Assembly (NCBI GenBank): GCA_017458125.1
Contig: JAFTGB010000042.1
Location: 42,045 to 106,044 of the forward strand
Length of the DNA: 64,000 nucleotides
Direction: 5' to 3'
From: Prevotella sp.
GTDB taxonomy: Bacteria; Bacteroidota; Bacteroidia; Bacteroidales; Bacteroidaceae
This document shows positions 42,920 to 52,186 of the stretch, in pieces. The position numbers and the translations under genes are program-made. Positions within the stretch are counted from its first letter, which is position 1. The number at the start of each line of letters is the position of its first letter. The notes below the pieces were generated by a model. That model ran no database searches, was not told where the DNA came from, and was given only the letters and a program-made list of their open reading frames with translations.

Positions 42920-43969
42920 TTAGTTAGTAATAAATGTATTGAGTTTCTCGATAATTGTTTCGGGCTTAATCTGATACAGGCAGGCATAGTCGCCGCGACG
43001 GCAGCGTTTCTGTCCGAAAATGCTGCAAGGTCGGCAGTCGAGGTCGACCTGTATGATGTTGTCGGCAGCCTGTCCCCAGCCTAAGAAGCCTGCGTAGGGG
43101 TGTGTGGCTCCCCAGATGCTGACCACGGGAATGCCTGTGAGTGACGCCAGATGCATGTTGGCGGAGTCCATCGAGAGCATGACGTCGAGGTGGCTCATGA
43201 GTATGAGTTCCTGGCTCAGCGAGTCGAGCAGGCTTTTCACCGACACGCATTGCGGGTAGGCCTGGCTCCACTTTTGGAAGTAGTTTTCTTCGTGCTCTCC
43301 ACGGCCGAAGAGGAAGATGCGCAGTTGCGGGTGCTGGCTGGTGAGCCGTTCTATGACCTGCTGCATCAGCTCGGGCGGATATATCTTGCCTTGATGGGCG
43401 GCAAAGGGGGCAATGCCTATCCAGCACGCTCCTGGTGCTTTGGTGTTTATAGCGGCGGGCAGCAGGCTGAGGTCGCCACCCTCCTTGGGAAAGATGCTGG
43501 TAAACTGGATGTTGACGGAGTAGCCTAAGCGTTCAAACACTTCGACGTAGTTCTGGAACGACGTAGGCTGTTGGACAAGCTGCTTGTTGTTGACTGACGT
43601 CAGGCGGCGGCGTGCACGGCGGTGCTTGTCGATGTGAGCCACTTGGAAGCGCCCTATGTTGAAGCGCAGGCGCAGAAATTCGGAGCGCAGCACGTTGTGC
43701 AGGTCGGCGATGGCGGTAAACTGCTTGGCTGCCAGTCGCCGATAGAGGGCGTTGAGCCCTTTCAGTCCCTTGTACTCGCGTTTCAGGTCGGCTTCCATGA
43801 ACCCCACGTTGGGAGCCAGGTTGTCGAACAGCGGACGGGCGTAGGAGCGGCTGAGCACGGTGATACGTATCTCGGGATACTGCCGTGCCAGCGAATAGAC
43901 GACGGGTACGGCCATGGCCACGTCGCCCAGCGATGAGAACCGTATGACGAGTATGTGTTCCTTTCTCAT
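42920..43969 (-). CDS. Glycosyltransferase family 9 (heptosyltransferase-like)
   Basis: 349 aa, GT-B fold. It begins [20 protein letters not shown] (heptosyltransferase N-terminal motif) and has the donor-site region [25 protein letters not shown] (near 270). The C-terminus has a cysteine motif ([12 protein letters not shown]). It probably adds a sugar to lipid A core or another surface glycan. It follows the DUF4254 gene by 11 bases. Confidence 0.88.
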   Translation of the reverse strand: MRKEHILVIRFSSLGDVAMAVPVVYSLARQYPEIRITVLSRSYARPLFDNLAPNVGFMEADLKREYKGLKGLNALYRRLAAKQFTAIADLHNVLRSEFLRLRFNIGRFQVAHIDKHRRARRRLTSVNNKQLVQQPTSFQNYVEVFERLGYSVNIQFTSIFPKEGGDLSLLPAAINTKAPGACWIGIAPFAAHQGKIYPPELMQQVIERLTSQHPQLRIFLFGRGEHEENYFQKWSQAYPQCVSVKSLLDSLSQELILMSHLDVMLSMDSANMHLASLTGIPVVSIWGATHPYAGFLGWGQAADNIIQVDLDCRPCSIFGQKRCRRGDYACLYQIKPETIIEKLNTFITN

Positions 43970-43980
43970 GCTCTAAACAC

Positions 43981-44592
43981 TCAACACTCAACACTCTTGT
44001 ATAGCACAGGGTTAGTGCTGGGGTCGTTATACATCTTCATCTGGCGGTACACTTTCATGTACTTGCGACCCTCACGGATGTCCTCTAAAAGTTGGTCGAT
44101 GGCTGTTGAGAGGTCGGTCTGCTGCTCCAACAGCACATTGAGTTTAGCTTGGCAGCGCGCTATGTGGTCGGCATCGGCATCGGTGCGCTCCGTTTGCTCC
44201 TTCATGTGCCATATCTTCAGGGCCAGAATGCTCAGGCGGTCGACGGCCCATGCCGGACTCTCCGTGTTGAGGCGTGCCTCTGGCAGCGGCTTGACGTCGC
44301 TGTAGAGCTGCCGGAAGTAGCTGTCTATTTGTTCCACGAGGTCGGTGCGGTCCTGATTAGAGCTGTCAATGCGCCGCTTCAGCGCCAGAGCGTCAGCGGG
44401 GTCGATGTGCGGGTCACGGATGATGTCCTCCAAGTGCCACTGCACGGTGTCTATCCAGCACTTCAGGTACAGGCTGTGCTCAATGGTGCCCAGCGTGTAT
44501 GGGTTGTTGATGGGAGTGTCCACATGATCCTTCAGATGATAGTCTCTGATGACTTGCTTGAATATCATGTTTGCCTGTTCTGTAAAAGTCAT
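43981..44592 (-). CDS. DUF4254 protein
   Basis: 203-aa helical cytosolic protein. LGTIEHSLYLKCWIDTVQWHLEDIIRDPHIDP (near 33-64) and SPAWAVDRLSILALKIWHM match DUF4254, a family often found next to GT9 genes in Bacteroidetes, as here. Function unknown. First gene of the three-gene operon DUF4254-GT9-rubredoxin. Confidence 0.82.
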   Translation of the reverse strand: MTFTEQANMIFKQVIRDYHLKDHVDTPINNPYTLGTIEHSLYLKCWIDTVQWHLEDIIRDPHIDPADALALKRRIDSSNQDRTDLVEQIDSYFRQLYSDVKPLPEARLNTESPAWAVDRLSILALKIWHMKEQTERTDADADHIARCQAKLNVLLEQQTDLSTAIDQLLEDIREGRKYMKVYRQMKMYNDPSTNPVLYKSVEC

Positions 44593-44621
44593 ATTGCCTT
44601 ATAGTTTCTTTGTTTTGTGGG

Positions 44622-44629
44622 CAAAGGTA
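44622..44629 (-). promoter_or_regulatory. -7 box TACCTTTG for the DUF4254 operon
   Basis: Minus-strand match, 30 bases upstream of the ATG at 44592. Confidence 0.65.
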
Positions 44630-44672
44630 CGAAAAGTCAAGCGAAAAGCCAAATTTATTTATGGTAAATAGC

Positions 44673-44703
44673 TTGTCAGTCTGCTTTGTTTTTATTATTT
44701 TTG
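44673..44703 (+). promoter_or_regulatory. pdxB promoter (-33 TTG, -7 TATTTTTG)
   Basis: TTG 44673-44675, 20 bases, TATTTTTG 44696-44703. Divergent from the DUF4254 promoter. Confidence 0.6.
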
Positions 44704-44728
44704 CGCGCTGAACCATGATATGACAAGT

Positions 44729-45727
44729 ATGAAGATAGTTGTTGACGACAAGATACCGTATATTCGGGAGAAGTTAGATGTGCTGGCTGACGAGGTGGTG
44801 GCACTGCGTGGTGCCGACATCACGGCTGCTGACGTGAGGGATGCCGACGCGCTGATAGTGAGGACGCGGACACGGTGCGACGAACGGCTGCTTGGCGGTT
44901 CAAAGGTACGTTTCGTGGCTACGGCCACCATTGGCTTCGACCACATCGACACGGCGTACCTCGATCGGGCAGGCATCAGCTGGACCAACTGTCCCGGCTG
45001 CAATGCAGGCTCGGTGGCTCAGTATGTGGAGTGTTCGCTGTTGCAGTTGCAACGTCTGCATGGGCTGCGCCTGGCGGGAGCCACCATCGGCATAGTGGGC
45101 TGCGGCCACGTAGGCACAAAGGTGCGTGCCGTGGCTGAGCGGTTGGGCATGCGCGTGCTGGTGTGCGACCCTCCGTTGGGTTTGGCCGACTTCGTGCCGT
45201 TGGACGTCATCGAGCGCGAGGCCGACATCGTGACCTTCCATGTGCCGTTGACGCGTGACGGCCAATATGCTACGTGGCATTTGGCCGATGACGGCTTCTT
45301 CCGCCGCCTTTCGCGCGTACCATATATAATAAACACCAGCCGTGGCCCAGTGGTAGACAATGCGGCCCTGCTTGCTGCCTTGGACGAGGGTAGGGTGCGG
45401 GGTGCCGTATTAGACGTCTGGGAAGGTGAGCCCCGCGTGAACCTTGACCTGCTGCAACGCGTGCTGATAGGTACGCCGCACATTGCTGGCTATTCGGCCG
45501 ACGGCAAGGTGAATGCCGACAATATGGTGATTGATGCGCTCTGTCGCCAGTTCCACCTGCGGCACCCGGGCACCATTGTGCCCCCGTCGCTGCCTGCCAC
45601 CTTCACTTACAGCGGCGACCCTCTGCAGCTTTACGACCCGTTAGCAGACAGCCGCAAACTGAAGGCTTCGCCCTCTGATTTTGAACTGTTGCGCAACAAC
45701 TACCCGTTGCGCAGGGAGTGCTTTTAG
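44729..45727 (+). CDS. pdxB: 4-phosphoerythronate dehydrogenase
   Basis: NAD-dependent 2-hydroxyacid dehydrogenase in the DXP-independent branch of pyridoxal phosphate synthesis; 332 aa, shorter than the 378 of E. coli. The Rossmann motif is GIVGCGHVGTKV (near 117), the catalytic Arg is in INTSRGPVVDN (near 201), Glu near DVWEGEP, and His in TPHIAGYSADGK (near 254), which is PdxB-specific. ATG 44729 is favoured over 44720. Confidence 0.9.
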   Translation: MKIVVDDKIPYIREKLDVLADEVVALRGADITAADVRDADALIVRTRTRCDERLLGGSKVRFVATATIGFDHIDTAYLDRAGISWTNCPGCNAGSVAQYVECSLLQLQRLHGLRLAGATIGIVGCGHVGTKVRAVAERLGMRVLVCDPPLGLADFVPLDVIEREADIVTFHVPLTRDGQYATWHLADDGFFRRLSRVPYIINTSRGPVVDNAALLAALDEGRVRGAVLDVWEGEPRVNLDLLQRVLIGTPHIAGYSADGKVNADNMVIDALCRQFHLRHPGTIVPPSLPATFTYSGDPLQLYDPLADSRKLKASPSDFELLRNNYPLRRECF

Positions 45728-45845
45728 GAATTGTTGGGTGTGAAAAAGACAATTTTCGTGTTGAAAACATGCACAACTATGGGGTTAGTGTGCAAAAACG
45801 CGTGCTTTTTCTTTAAAAATATTTGCATAATTCCATAAAAATGTG

Positions 45846-45853
45846 TTACTTTG
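45846..45853 (+). promoter_or_regulatory. -7 box TTACTTTG (7 of 8) for acpP
   Basis: Close to TAnnTTTG; leader of about 75 bases to acpP. Confidence 0.5.
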
Positions 45854-45928
45854 CACCCGCTAAGCCGACATTTTGGTTTGGCAACTCTAAAAGAGAAATC
45901 AATTATTAACATTTTAAAGTACAAAATT

Positions 45929-46165
45929 ATGTCAGAAATTGAAAGCAAAGTAAAGGCAATTATTGTAGACAAACTCGGTGTTGACGAAGCAGAAGTGAAG
46001 CCCGAGGCAAGTTTCACCAACGACCTGGGTGCTGACTCTCTGGATACCGTTGAGCTCATCATGGAGTTTGAGAAGGAGTTTGGCATTTCCATCCCCGACG
46101 ATAAGGCCGAGAAGATTGGTACCGTTGGCGATGCCATCGCTTACATCGAGGAGAACGCAAAATAA
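45929..46165 (+). CDS. acpP: Acyl carrier protein
   Basis: 78-aa carrier of fatty-acyl intermediates. The phosphopantetheine serine is in [15 protein letters not shown] (Ser near 38). The frame is open back to 45851 but includes the promoter; ATG 45929 gives [11 protein letters not shown]. It heads the acpP-fabF-rnc cluster, the standard order in Bacteroidetes. Confidence 0.96.
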   Translation: MSEIESKVKAIIVDKLGVDEAEVKPEASFTNDLGADSLDTVELIMEFEKEFGISIPDDKAEKIGTVGDAIAYIEENAK

Positions 46166-46176
46166 ATAAGTTAAAA

Positions 46177-46265
46177 GTGAAGAGTGAAGAGTGAAGAATT
46201 TGCTGCCGCCATAAACTTCACAAAAAATGGGTGAGCGGTAGCAAATTCTTCACTCTTCACTCTTC
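46177..46265. repeat. 31-bp inverted repeat with heptamers in the acpP-fabF spacer
   Basis: Arms 46179-46209 and 46235-46265 match in 30 of 31 positions, with a 25-base loop. The arms contain three tandem GTGAAGA units (46177-46197) and their complements. Confidence 0.9.
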
Positions 46266-46283
46266 ATTCTTCACTCAATAATT

Positions 46284-47543
46284 ATGGAATTAAAAAGAGT
46301 AGTAGTAACCGGCATGGGTGCCGTGACACCGCTGGGAAACACGCCCAAGGAGACTTGGGAAGCTATGCTGGCAGGTAAGAGCGGCGCAGCGCCTATTACG
46401 CTTTTCGACGCATCAAAGTTTAAGACCCAGTTTGCCTGCGAGGTCAAGAATCTCAACGTCACTGACTACATCGACCGCAAAGAGGCTCGCAAGATGGACC
46501 GCTACACCCAGCTGGCCATCATTGCTGCCCGTCAGGCCGTCGAGGACAGTGCCATGAACCTGGAGCAGGAAGACCTGAACCGCATTGGCGTGGTTTATGG
46601 TGTGGGTATCGGAGGTATCAAAACCTTCGAGGAGGAAGTCAGCTACTATGGTGCCCATCGCGAGGACGGGCCTAAGTTCAACCCCTTCTTCATTCCTAAG
46701 ATGATTGCCGACATTGCTGCCGGACAAATCAGTATCATGTACGGCTTCCATGGCCCCAACTATATCACGGCTTCTGCCTGCGCTTCGTCGTCGAACGCAC
46801 TGGCCGACGCCTTCAACCTCATCCGCTTAGGTAAGGCCAATGTCATTGTTGCCGGAGGTGCTGAGGCTGCCGTCTGCGAGACGGGCGTGGGTGGTTTCAA
46901 CGCCATGAAGGCCCTGTCGACACGCAACGACGAGCCCGAAAAGGCCTCGCGTCCGTTCAGTGCAAGCCGCGACGGCTTCATCATGGGCGAAGGTGCCGGC
47001 TGTCTCATCCTTGAGGAGCTGGAGCACGCCAAGGCCCGCGGTGCTAAGATTTACGCCGAGATGGTCGGTGCCGGCATGAGTGCCGATGCCCACCACATTA
47101 CTGCCTCTCACCCCGAGGGCTTAGGTGCCAAGCTGGTGATGGAGAACGCCTTGGAGGATGCTGGTCTGAAGCCTGAAGACATCGACTACATCAACGTGCA
47201 TGGCACGTCGACTCATGTCGGTGACATCTCAGAGGCCAAAGCCATCAAGGACGTCTTCGGCGACGCTGCCTACAAGTTGAACATTTCAAGCACGAAGTCG
47301 ATGACGGGTCACCTCTTAGGTGCTGCCGGTGCCGTTGAGGCTATGGCTACCGTGCTGGCTGTGCAGAACGACATCGTTCCTCCCACCATCAATCATGACG
47401 AGGACGACAAGGACCCGGAGATTGACTATAACCTCAACTTCACCTTCAACAAGGCTCAGAAGCGTGAGGTTCGTGCCGGACTGAGCAACACCTTCGGTTT
47501 CGGCGGTCACAATGCTTGCGTTGTATTCAAGAAATATAAGTAA
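46284..47543 (+). CDS. fabF: Beta-ketoacyl-ACP synthase II
   Basis: Elongating condensing enzyme of fatty acid synthesis, 419 aa. The nucleophile Cys is in TASACASSSNALADA (near 164), and the two active-site His are in VHGTSTHVGD (near 303) and KSMTGHLLGAAG (near 340). Between acpP and rnc. Confidence 0.96.
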   Translation: MELKRVVVTGMGAVTPLGNTPKETWEAMLAGKSGAAPITLFDASKFKTQFACEVKNLNVTDYIDRKEARKMDRYTQLAIIAARQAVEDSAMNLEQEDLNRIGVVYGVGIGGIKTFEEEVSYYGAHREDGPKFNPFFIPKMIADIAAGQISIMYGFHGPNYITASACASSSNALADAFNLIRLGKANVIVAGGAEAAVCETGVGGFNAMKALSTRNDEPEKASRPFSASRDGFIMGEGAGCLILEELEHAKARGAKIYAEMVGAGMSADAHHITASHPEGLGAKLVMENALEDAGLKPEDIDYINVHGTSTHVGDISEAKAIKDVFGDAAYKLNISSTKSMTGHLLGAAGAVEAMATVLAVQNDIVPPTINHDEDDKDPEIDYNLNFTFNKAQKREVRAGLSNTFGFGGHNACVVFKKYK

Positions 47544-47559
47544 GAAATGACAAATGAGT

Positions 47560-47630
47560 AGTGAGTAATGTAAATGAGAAATGTAGCAACGTCCTTGCTA
47601 TTTAGGCATTTTTCATTTACATTACTCACT
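47560..47630. repeat. 24-bp inverted repeat in the fabF-rnc spacer
   Basis: Arms 47560-47583 and 47607-47630 match in 23 of 24 positions, with a 23-base loop, built from AGTGAGTAATGTAAATGA. Sequence unrelated to the hairpin one gene upstream. Confidence 0.9.
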
Positions 47631-47659
47631 GTTTATTATTCATTTTCAAAGATAGTGCT

Positions 47660-48682
47660 ATGAACGTAAGCAACATCATTGACCGATGCCGTCTCTTTTT
47701 CCAGGACGAGCAAGAGTTAAGGACTTCTCTCTACAGCATACTTGGTTTCTATCCCCGCAAAATTGAGCTTTACAAGCAAGCACTGCTGCACAAGAGCATA
47801 GGCCAGCGCAACGAGAAGGGCCGCCCCATCAACAACGAGCGGCTGGAATTTCTGGGCGATGCCGTGCTCGACTGTGTGGTAGGCGACATCGTATTCCGTC
47901 ACTTTGAGGGAAAGCGCGAGGGCTTTCTTACCAATACGCGTGCGAAGTTGGTCAGTCGCAACACGTTAGGGAAGCTGGCCCAGGAGATGGGCGTAGCACA
48001 GCTCATCAAGTCGTCGGGGCACTCAACGTCGCACAACAGCTACATGAATGGCAATGCTTTCGAGGCGCTGGTGGGTGCCATCTATTTAGACCGTGGCTTC
48101 AATACCTGCATGCGGTTCATGGAGAAGCGCATACTGGCTCAGCTCATCAACATTGACAAGGTGGCCTACAAGGAAGTCAACTTCAAATCGAAGCTCTTAG
48201 AGTGGAGCCAGAAGAACCGTGTGCGCATGGAGTTCCGCGAACTGGCTCAGACCAAGGACGACACGTCAGGCAGTCCCGTCTTCACCACTCAGGTGTATAT
48301 CGAGGGCATTGAAGGCTGCACAGGCAGGGGCTTCTCGAAAAAGGAGAGCCACCAGAAAGCCGCCAAGGACACCCTGCAGCGCCTGCGCCGCGAGCCTCAG
48401 TTCATTGATGCCGTCTTTGCCGCCAAGGGCGACCGCACCAAGATGGAGGAAGAGCCTGTCATGAGTGTGCCTGACCCCGAGCAGGAGCAGCAGAACTTCA
48501 TCATTGAGCATTTCAAGGATGCCGGAAGTACCGCCCCTGTTGCTGCCCTTTCTTCGTCTGAGGAACGGTTGCAGGACGAGCTGAGCGAGCTGACTCTTGA
48601 CGACATCAAGACCACGCCTCGTGAGAAGAGCCGCGAGGAAATCATAGCCGAAGCCGAGGCGGCAGCCTTTGCCGAGGCGTAA
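47660..48682 (+). CDS. rnc: Ribonuclease III
   Basis: Double-strand-specific endoribonuclease. The catalytic signature NNERLEFLGDAVLDCVVGDIVF is near 54; the dsRNA-binding domain (about 180-247) ends GFSKKESHQKAAKDTLQRL. At 340 aa it is about 100 residues longer than E. coli RNase III; the extra part is an acidic, low-complexity C-terminal tail (about 255-340). The long hairpins in the two upstream spacers would be natural RNase III substrates. Confidence 0.93.
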   Translation: MNVSNIIDRCRLFFQDEQELRTSLYSILGFYPRKIELYKQALLHKSIGQRNEKGRPINNERLEFLGDAVLDCVVGDIVFRHFEGKREGFLTNTRAKLVSRNTLGKLAQEMGVAQLIKSSGHSTSHNSYMNGNAFEALVGAIYLDRGFNTCMRFMEKRILAQLINIDKVAYKEVNFKSKLLEWSQKNRVRMEFRELAQTKDDTSGSPVFTTQVYIEGIEGCTGRGFSKKESHQKAAKDTLQRLRREPQFIDAVFAAKGDRTKMEEEPVMSVPDPEQEQQNFIIEHFKDAGSTAPVAALSSSEERLQDELSELTLDDIKTTPREKSREEIIAEAEAAAFAEA

Positions 48683-48712
48683 GCTATTGTCATAACGAAA
48701 GGAGGAACGAAG

Positions 48713-49492
48713 ATGTCCGACACTATAGTCCTGCAGGAACTGAGCATAGGCTATCAGACGAAGGGACACGAACGCATCGTAGCCAGTGGACTGAACGCCA
48801 TGCTGCGACAGGGCGAGCTGACGTGCCTGTTGGGAAGCAACGGCATCGGCAAGTCCACGCTGCTGCGTACCCTGTCGGCCTTTCAGCCCAAGTTAGGCGG
48901 GCGCATCCTGATGCGTGGTCGCGACATTACTGAATACACGGATAGGGAGCTGAGTCACGAGATAGGCATTGTGCTCACCGAGAAGCCCGACGTGCGCAAC
49001 CTGACTGTCACCGAGATGGTGGCCATGGGCCGTTCACCCTACACCGGTTTCTGGGGTACGCTGAACGACAACGACCGCCAGATTGTAGATAGCGTCATCG
49101 CACAGGTAGGCATAGACCAGCTCAAGGACCGCATGGTACACACGCTGAGCGACGGTGAGAGGCAGAAGGTCATGATAGCCAAGGTGCTGGCTCAGCAGAC
49201 ACCTGTCATCTACTTAGACGAACCCACAGCCTTCCTCGATTTCCCCAGCAAGGTGGAGAGCATGCAGTTGCTACGTCGTCTGGCCGTAGAGGAGCAGAAA
49301 ACCATCTTGCTGTCGACGCACGACGTCGAGCTGTCGCTGCAGGTTGCCGACTGCATCTGGCTCATGGAGCCGGGGGCACTCAGCATGGGCACACCGCATG
49401 AGCTGGCTGCACAGGGCGTTTTAGGCCGTTTCATCGAGCGCGACGGCATCCACTTTGACAGTCAGTCGCTCATTATTAGCGTTTCACGTTGA
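48713..49492 (+). CDS. ABC transporter ATP-binding protein (FepC/BtuD type)
   Basis: 259 aa. Walker A GSNGIGKST (near 42), signature LSDGERQKV (near 143) and Walker B VIYLDEPTAFLDF (near 163). The sequence fits ATPases of ferric siderophore/haem/cobalamin importers. It follows rnc by 30 bases, and no permease or binding protein accompanies it, so it must pair with components encoded elsewhere. Its end abuts the convergent sigma factor gene. Confidence 0.85.
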   Translation: MSDTIVLQELSIGYQTKGHERIVASGLNAMLRQGELTCLLGSNGIGKSTLLRTLSAFQPKLGGRILMRGRDITEYTDRELSHEIGIVLTEKPDVRNLTVTEMVAMGRSPYTGFWGTLNDNDRQIVDSVIAQVGIDQLKDRMVHTLSDGERQKVMIAKVLAQQTPVIYLDEPTAFLDFPSKVESMQLLRRLAVEEQKTILLSTHDVELSLQVADCIWLMEPGALSMGTPHELAAQGVLGRFIERDGIHFDSQSLIISVSR

Positions 49493-49987
49493 CTATACAC
49501 ACAAGCGTAGCTGACGGCGCACATGCTTGCGCGCCTGACCGAGCCTGTTCTCCACCTGCTTGTAAGGCAGGTGCAGCTGCTCGGCTATGCTGCTGACCTG
49601 CAAACCGTCGTAGATATGCAGGCGGTAGACCTCGCGGCACGCCTCAGGTAGCCGCGCCAGCGACCGTTCCATGCGCTCGACAAGCAGGGTGGCGTTGACC
49701 ACCGACTCTGCCTCGCACGTCGCTCCCCTGTGGCTGATGTAGTGCTCATATTCCTGGCAGACACGCCGGCGCCGATAGTAGTCGCTGACAGCGTGGCGCG
49801 CCATGGTGCAGACCAGACTCGGCAATGTCTGGCTGCTGATGAGGTGTGTGCCACTGAGCAGGCGCAGGAAAATGTCCTGCACCATGTCCTGAGCCTGGTC
49901 GGCATCATGTATGCGCATCGCAACAAAACCTACGGTTTCATCGCGATGCTGCATGTAATAGAGGGTGATGATTTCGCGTCTATTCAT
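49493..49987 (-). CDS. ECF-type RNA polymerase sigma factor
   Basis: 164 aa. Region 2 (about 10-75; DADQAQDMVQDIFLRLLSG, then MARHAVSDYYRRRR) and region 4 (about 105-155; LARLPEACREVYRLHIYDGLQVSSIAEQL) are present. No anti-sigma gene follows. ATG 49987 overlaps the last 8 bases of the GH43 gene (ATGAATAG), so it is translationally coupled to the xylan operon and is its last gene. Confidence 0.85.
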   Translation of the reverse strand: MNRREIITLYYMQHRDETVGFVAMRIHDADQAQDMVQDIFLRLLSGTHLISSQTLPSLVCTMARHAVSDYYRRRRVCQEYEHYISHRGATCEAESVVNATLLVERMERSLARLPEACREVYRLHIYDGLQVSSIAEQLHLPYKQVENRLGQARKHVRRQLRLCV

Positions 49988-51011
49988 TGACGACTTTCTG
50001 TATCGTACCGTCCTCATTGTAGAACAGCTGTTGCACCTTCAGCGAGCGCAGGTGTGTAATGTCGTTAGAAGGTACGCAGTCGTGATAGAATAGATACCAC
50101 TGTCCTTTGTACTCGACGATGCTGTGGTGGGTAGTCCATCCCACGACGGGGTCGAGCAGCACGCCCTGATAGGTGAAAGGTCCGTAGGGATTGTCGCCAA
50201 TGGCATAGCACAGCAGGTGGCTGTCGCCAGTGGAGTAGGAGAAATAATACTTTCCGTTGTACTTGTGCATCCAGGAAGCCTCGAAGAAACGGTGCGGGTC
50301 GCCAGCCTTCAGCGGCTGTCCGTCCTTGTCGACGATGACCACAAGGCGCGGAGCCTCGGCAAATTGCCGTACGTCATCGCTCATGCGAACCACTGCACTG
50401 GGAATGGCAGGAGCATCGGCATTGGTGAAAAGCTCACCCTTATGGTCAGGAGCAGCCCCTAAGTCGATAAGCCCATTTTGGTCGCCATACTTGCCAAAGA
50501 CGGGAGCCAGTCCGTTGGGCAGCGGATGCCACCATTGCAGCTGGCCACCCCACAGGCCACCGAAGTAGACATAAATCTGTCCGTCGTCATCCTTGAAGGC
50601 GCAGGGGTCGATGCTGAAAGAGCCGCGGATGGGCTGAGCCTCAGCCGTGAACGGACCCTCGGGCTGGTCTGCAACGGCCACACCGAGACGGAACACGCCG
50701 TCGTAGGCTTTGGCAGAGTAGATGAGGTAGTAGCGTCCGTCCTTCTCTACAACGTCGTTGTCCCACATCTGTTTCTCAGCCCAGGGCACATCCTTCACGT
50801 CGAGGATGACGCCATGGTCGGTAGCGGGGTCGTTCTCAACATCGTCGAACGACAGCACATGATAGTCTTTCATCTGGAAGTGACCGCCGTCGTCGTCAAA
50901 GCATTCGCCGGCATCCCAGTCGTGACTGGGATAGACGTACAGGCGTCCGTTAAACACGTTGGCCGACGGGTCAGCCATATAGTCGCTTGGGAAAAGATAG
51001 CGTGGTTTCAT
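49980..51011 (-). CDS. xynB: GH43 beta-xylosidase/alpha-L-arabinofuranosidase
   Basis: 343-aa five-bladed propeller glycosidase without signal peptide, hence cytosolic. Acid residues typical of GH43 appear in YMADPSANVFNGRLYVYPSHD (base Asp near 13), GSFSIDPCAFKDDDG (near 137) and HRFFEASWMHKYNGKYYFSYS (acid Glu near 235). It would release xylose or arabinose from imported xylo-oligomers. It follows the GH10 gene by 14 bases. The symbol follows the P. bryantii xynB, by position and family. Confidence 0.85.
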   Translation of the reverse strand: MKPRYLFPSDYMADPSANVFNGRLYVYPSHDWDAGECFDDDGGHFQMKDYHVLSFDDVENDPATDHGVILDVKDVPWAEKQMWDNDVVEKDGRYYLIYSAKAYDGVFRLGVAVADQPEGPFTAEAQPIRGSFSIDPCAFKDDDGQIYVYFGGLWGGQLQWWHPLPNGLAPVFGKYGDQNGLIDLGAAPDHKGELFTNADAPAIPSAVVRMSDDVRQFAEAPRLVVIVDKDGQPLKAGDPHRFFEASWMHKYNGKYYFSYSTGDSHLLCYAIGDNPYGPFTYQGVLLDPVVGWTTHHSIVEYKGQWYLFYHDCVPSNDITHLRSLKVQQLFYNEDGTIQKVVNE

Positions 51012-51025
51012 GTTGTGTTGCGTTT

Positions 51026-52183
51026 TTATTTCACGAGTTCAATAAGTTTCTTGATAAAGGGCTTGGGCCTGTTCTGCCGGTCAAAGAGTGTGGCATAGTC
51101 GGTGCGTCCCTTGATGGGGAAGTCGTTGCGCCACGAGTTGGCATCGTTCAGGCACCAGAAGTTGACGCGTAGGATGTCCTTGTGGTGGCGCAGCAGCATC
51201 TTGTAGAAGCTCACCCAGAAGTCCTCCACCTGCTTTTCCAGTTCCTTGCTCAGTCCGTTCTTGTAGGGGTCCATCTCCGGCCGGTAGGCAAAGATGTCGC
51301 TGATGTTGGCTCCCGAGAAACCGAAGGGGTTGGGCAGTACCGAGAGGTCCAGTTCCGAGAAGAACGTCGGTACGCCAGTGCTTGCTATGGTGTTGATGGC
51401 ATGCTCATACTGCTCGACATAGTGGTTGTTTTCCAGTATCAGGTGCCCCTGCATGCCTATGGCGGTGATGGGCAGTCCCTGGCTGATGAGCGGGCTGAAG
51501 AAGCGGCATACGCCCTCCACCTTCGCGGCCTTGTTCATCGAGAAGTCGTTGTAGTATAGCTGTGCGTTAGGGTCGGCCTCGTGGGCATACTGGAAAGCTA
51601 ACGGAATGTAGTCGGTGCCCATGATGTCGTAGAACAGGCTCTTGCGCGGCGTGCCGTCGTCCTCAAAGGCTTCGTTCACTACGTCCCACGCGTCAATGCG
51701 TCCGCGGAAGTGATGCACGATGGTATAGATATGTTCGCGAATGCGCTTTTTCAGTACCTCCTTCGATACCAGCTTGCCCTGCTTGTCGTAGTGGAACCAG
51801 GGCGCACACTGTGAGTGCCAGATGAGGCAGTGGCCCAGAACCTTCAGTCCGGCCGCCTTGGCCTTATCTACGAACTGGTCGGCCAGCGTGAAGTCGTAGA
51901 CACCCTCCTCGGGGTGTATCACCTCGCACTTCATGCAGTTTTCGGCCACCACCCAGTTGAAGTTTTTGACAATGATGTCCCAGTCCTTCGTCTGGTCAGT
52001 GCTGACCAGTCCGGTGACGTCGTGGGCGTTGGTGCCCGTCGGGTCGGCTTCCACCTGCCATTGGTTGACGCTGACGCCCGTGTACCAATAGTCACGATAG
52101 GCATACTTCAGCGTTGTCTGTGGGAAAGCCGACCCCGACACCGTCACTACTAATATAAAAACTACTAACTTAAAAAACTTCAT
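51026..52183 (-). CDS. xynA: GH10 endo-1,4-beta-xylanase
   Basis: 385 aa with signal peptide (about 1-21), so exported. (beta/alpha)8 barrel with acid/base Glu in WDVVNEAFED (near 168), nucleophile Glu in TFFSELDLSV (near 274), and HCLIWHSQ (near 118). Cuts xylan backbones into oligomers. Three bases after the symporter gene. The arrangement equals P. bryantii xynD-xynA-xynB. Confidence 0.93.
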   Translation of the reverse strand: MKFFKLVVFILVVTVSGSAFPQTTLKYAYRDYWYTGVSVNQWQVEADPTGTNAHDVTGLVSTDQTKDWDIIVKNFNWVVAENCMKCEVIHPEEGVYDFTLADQFVDKAKAAGLKVLGHCLIWHSQCAPWFHYDKQGKLVSKEVLKKRIREHIYTIVHHFRGRIDAWDVVNEAFEDDGTPRKSLFYDIMGTDYIPLAFQYAHEADPNAQLYYNDFSMNKAAKVEGVCRFFSPLISQGLPITAIGMQGHLILENNHYVEQYEHAINTIASTGVPTFFSELDLSVLPNPFGFSGANISDIFAYRPEMDPYKNGLSKELEKQVEDFWVSFYKMLLRHHKDILRVNFWCLNDANSWRNDFPIKGRTDYATLFDRQNRPKPFIKKLIELVK

Positions 52184-52186
52184 AGA

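Noticed and set aside
48713-49492. ABC ATPase as a partner of the one-chain importer at 39885
   Set aside because: The importer already has its own ATPase, and this protein belongs to the metal/cobalamin type.
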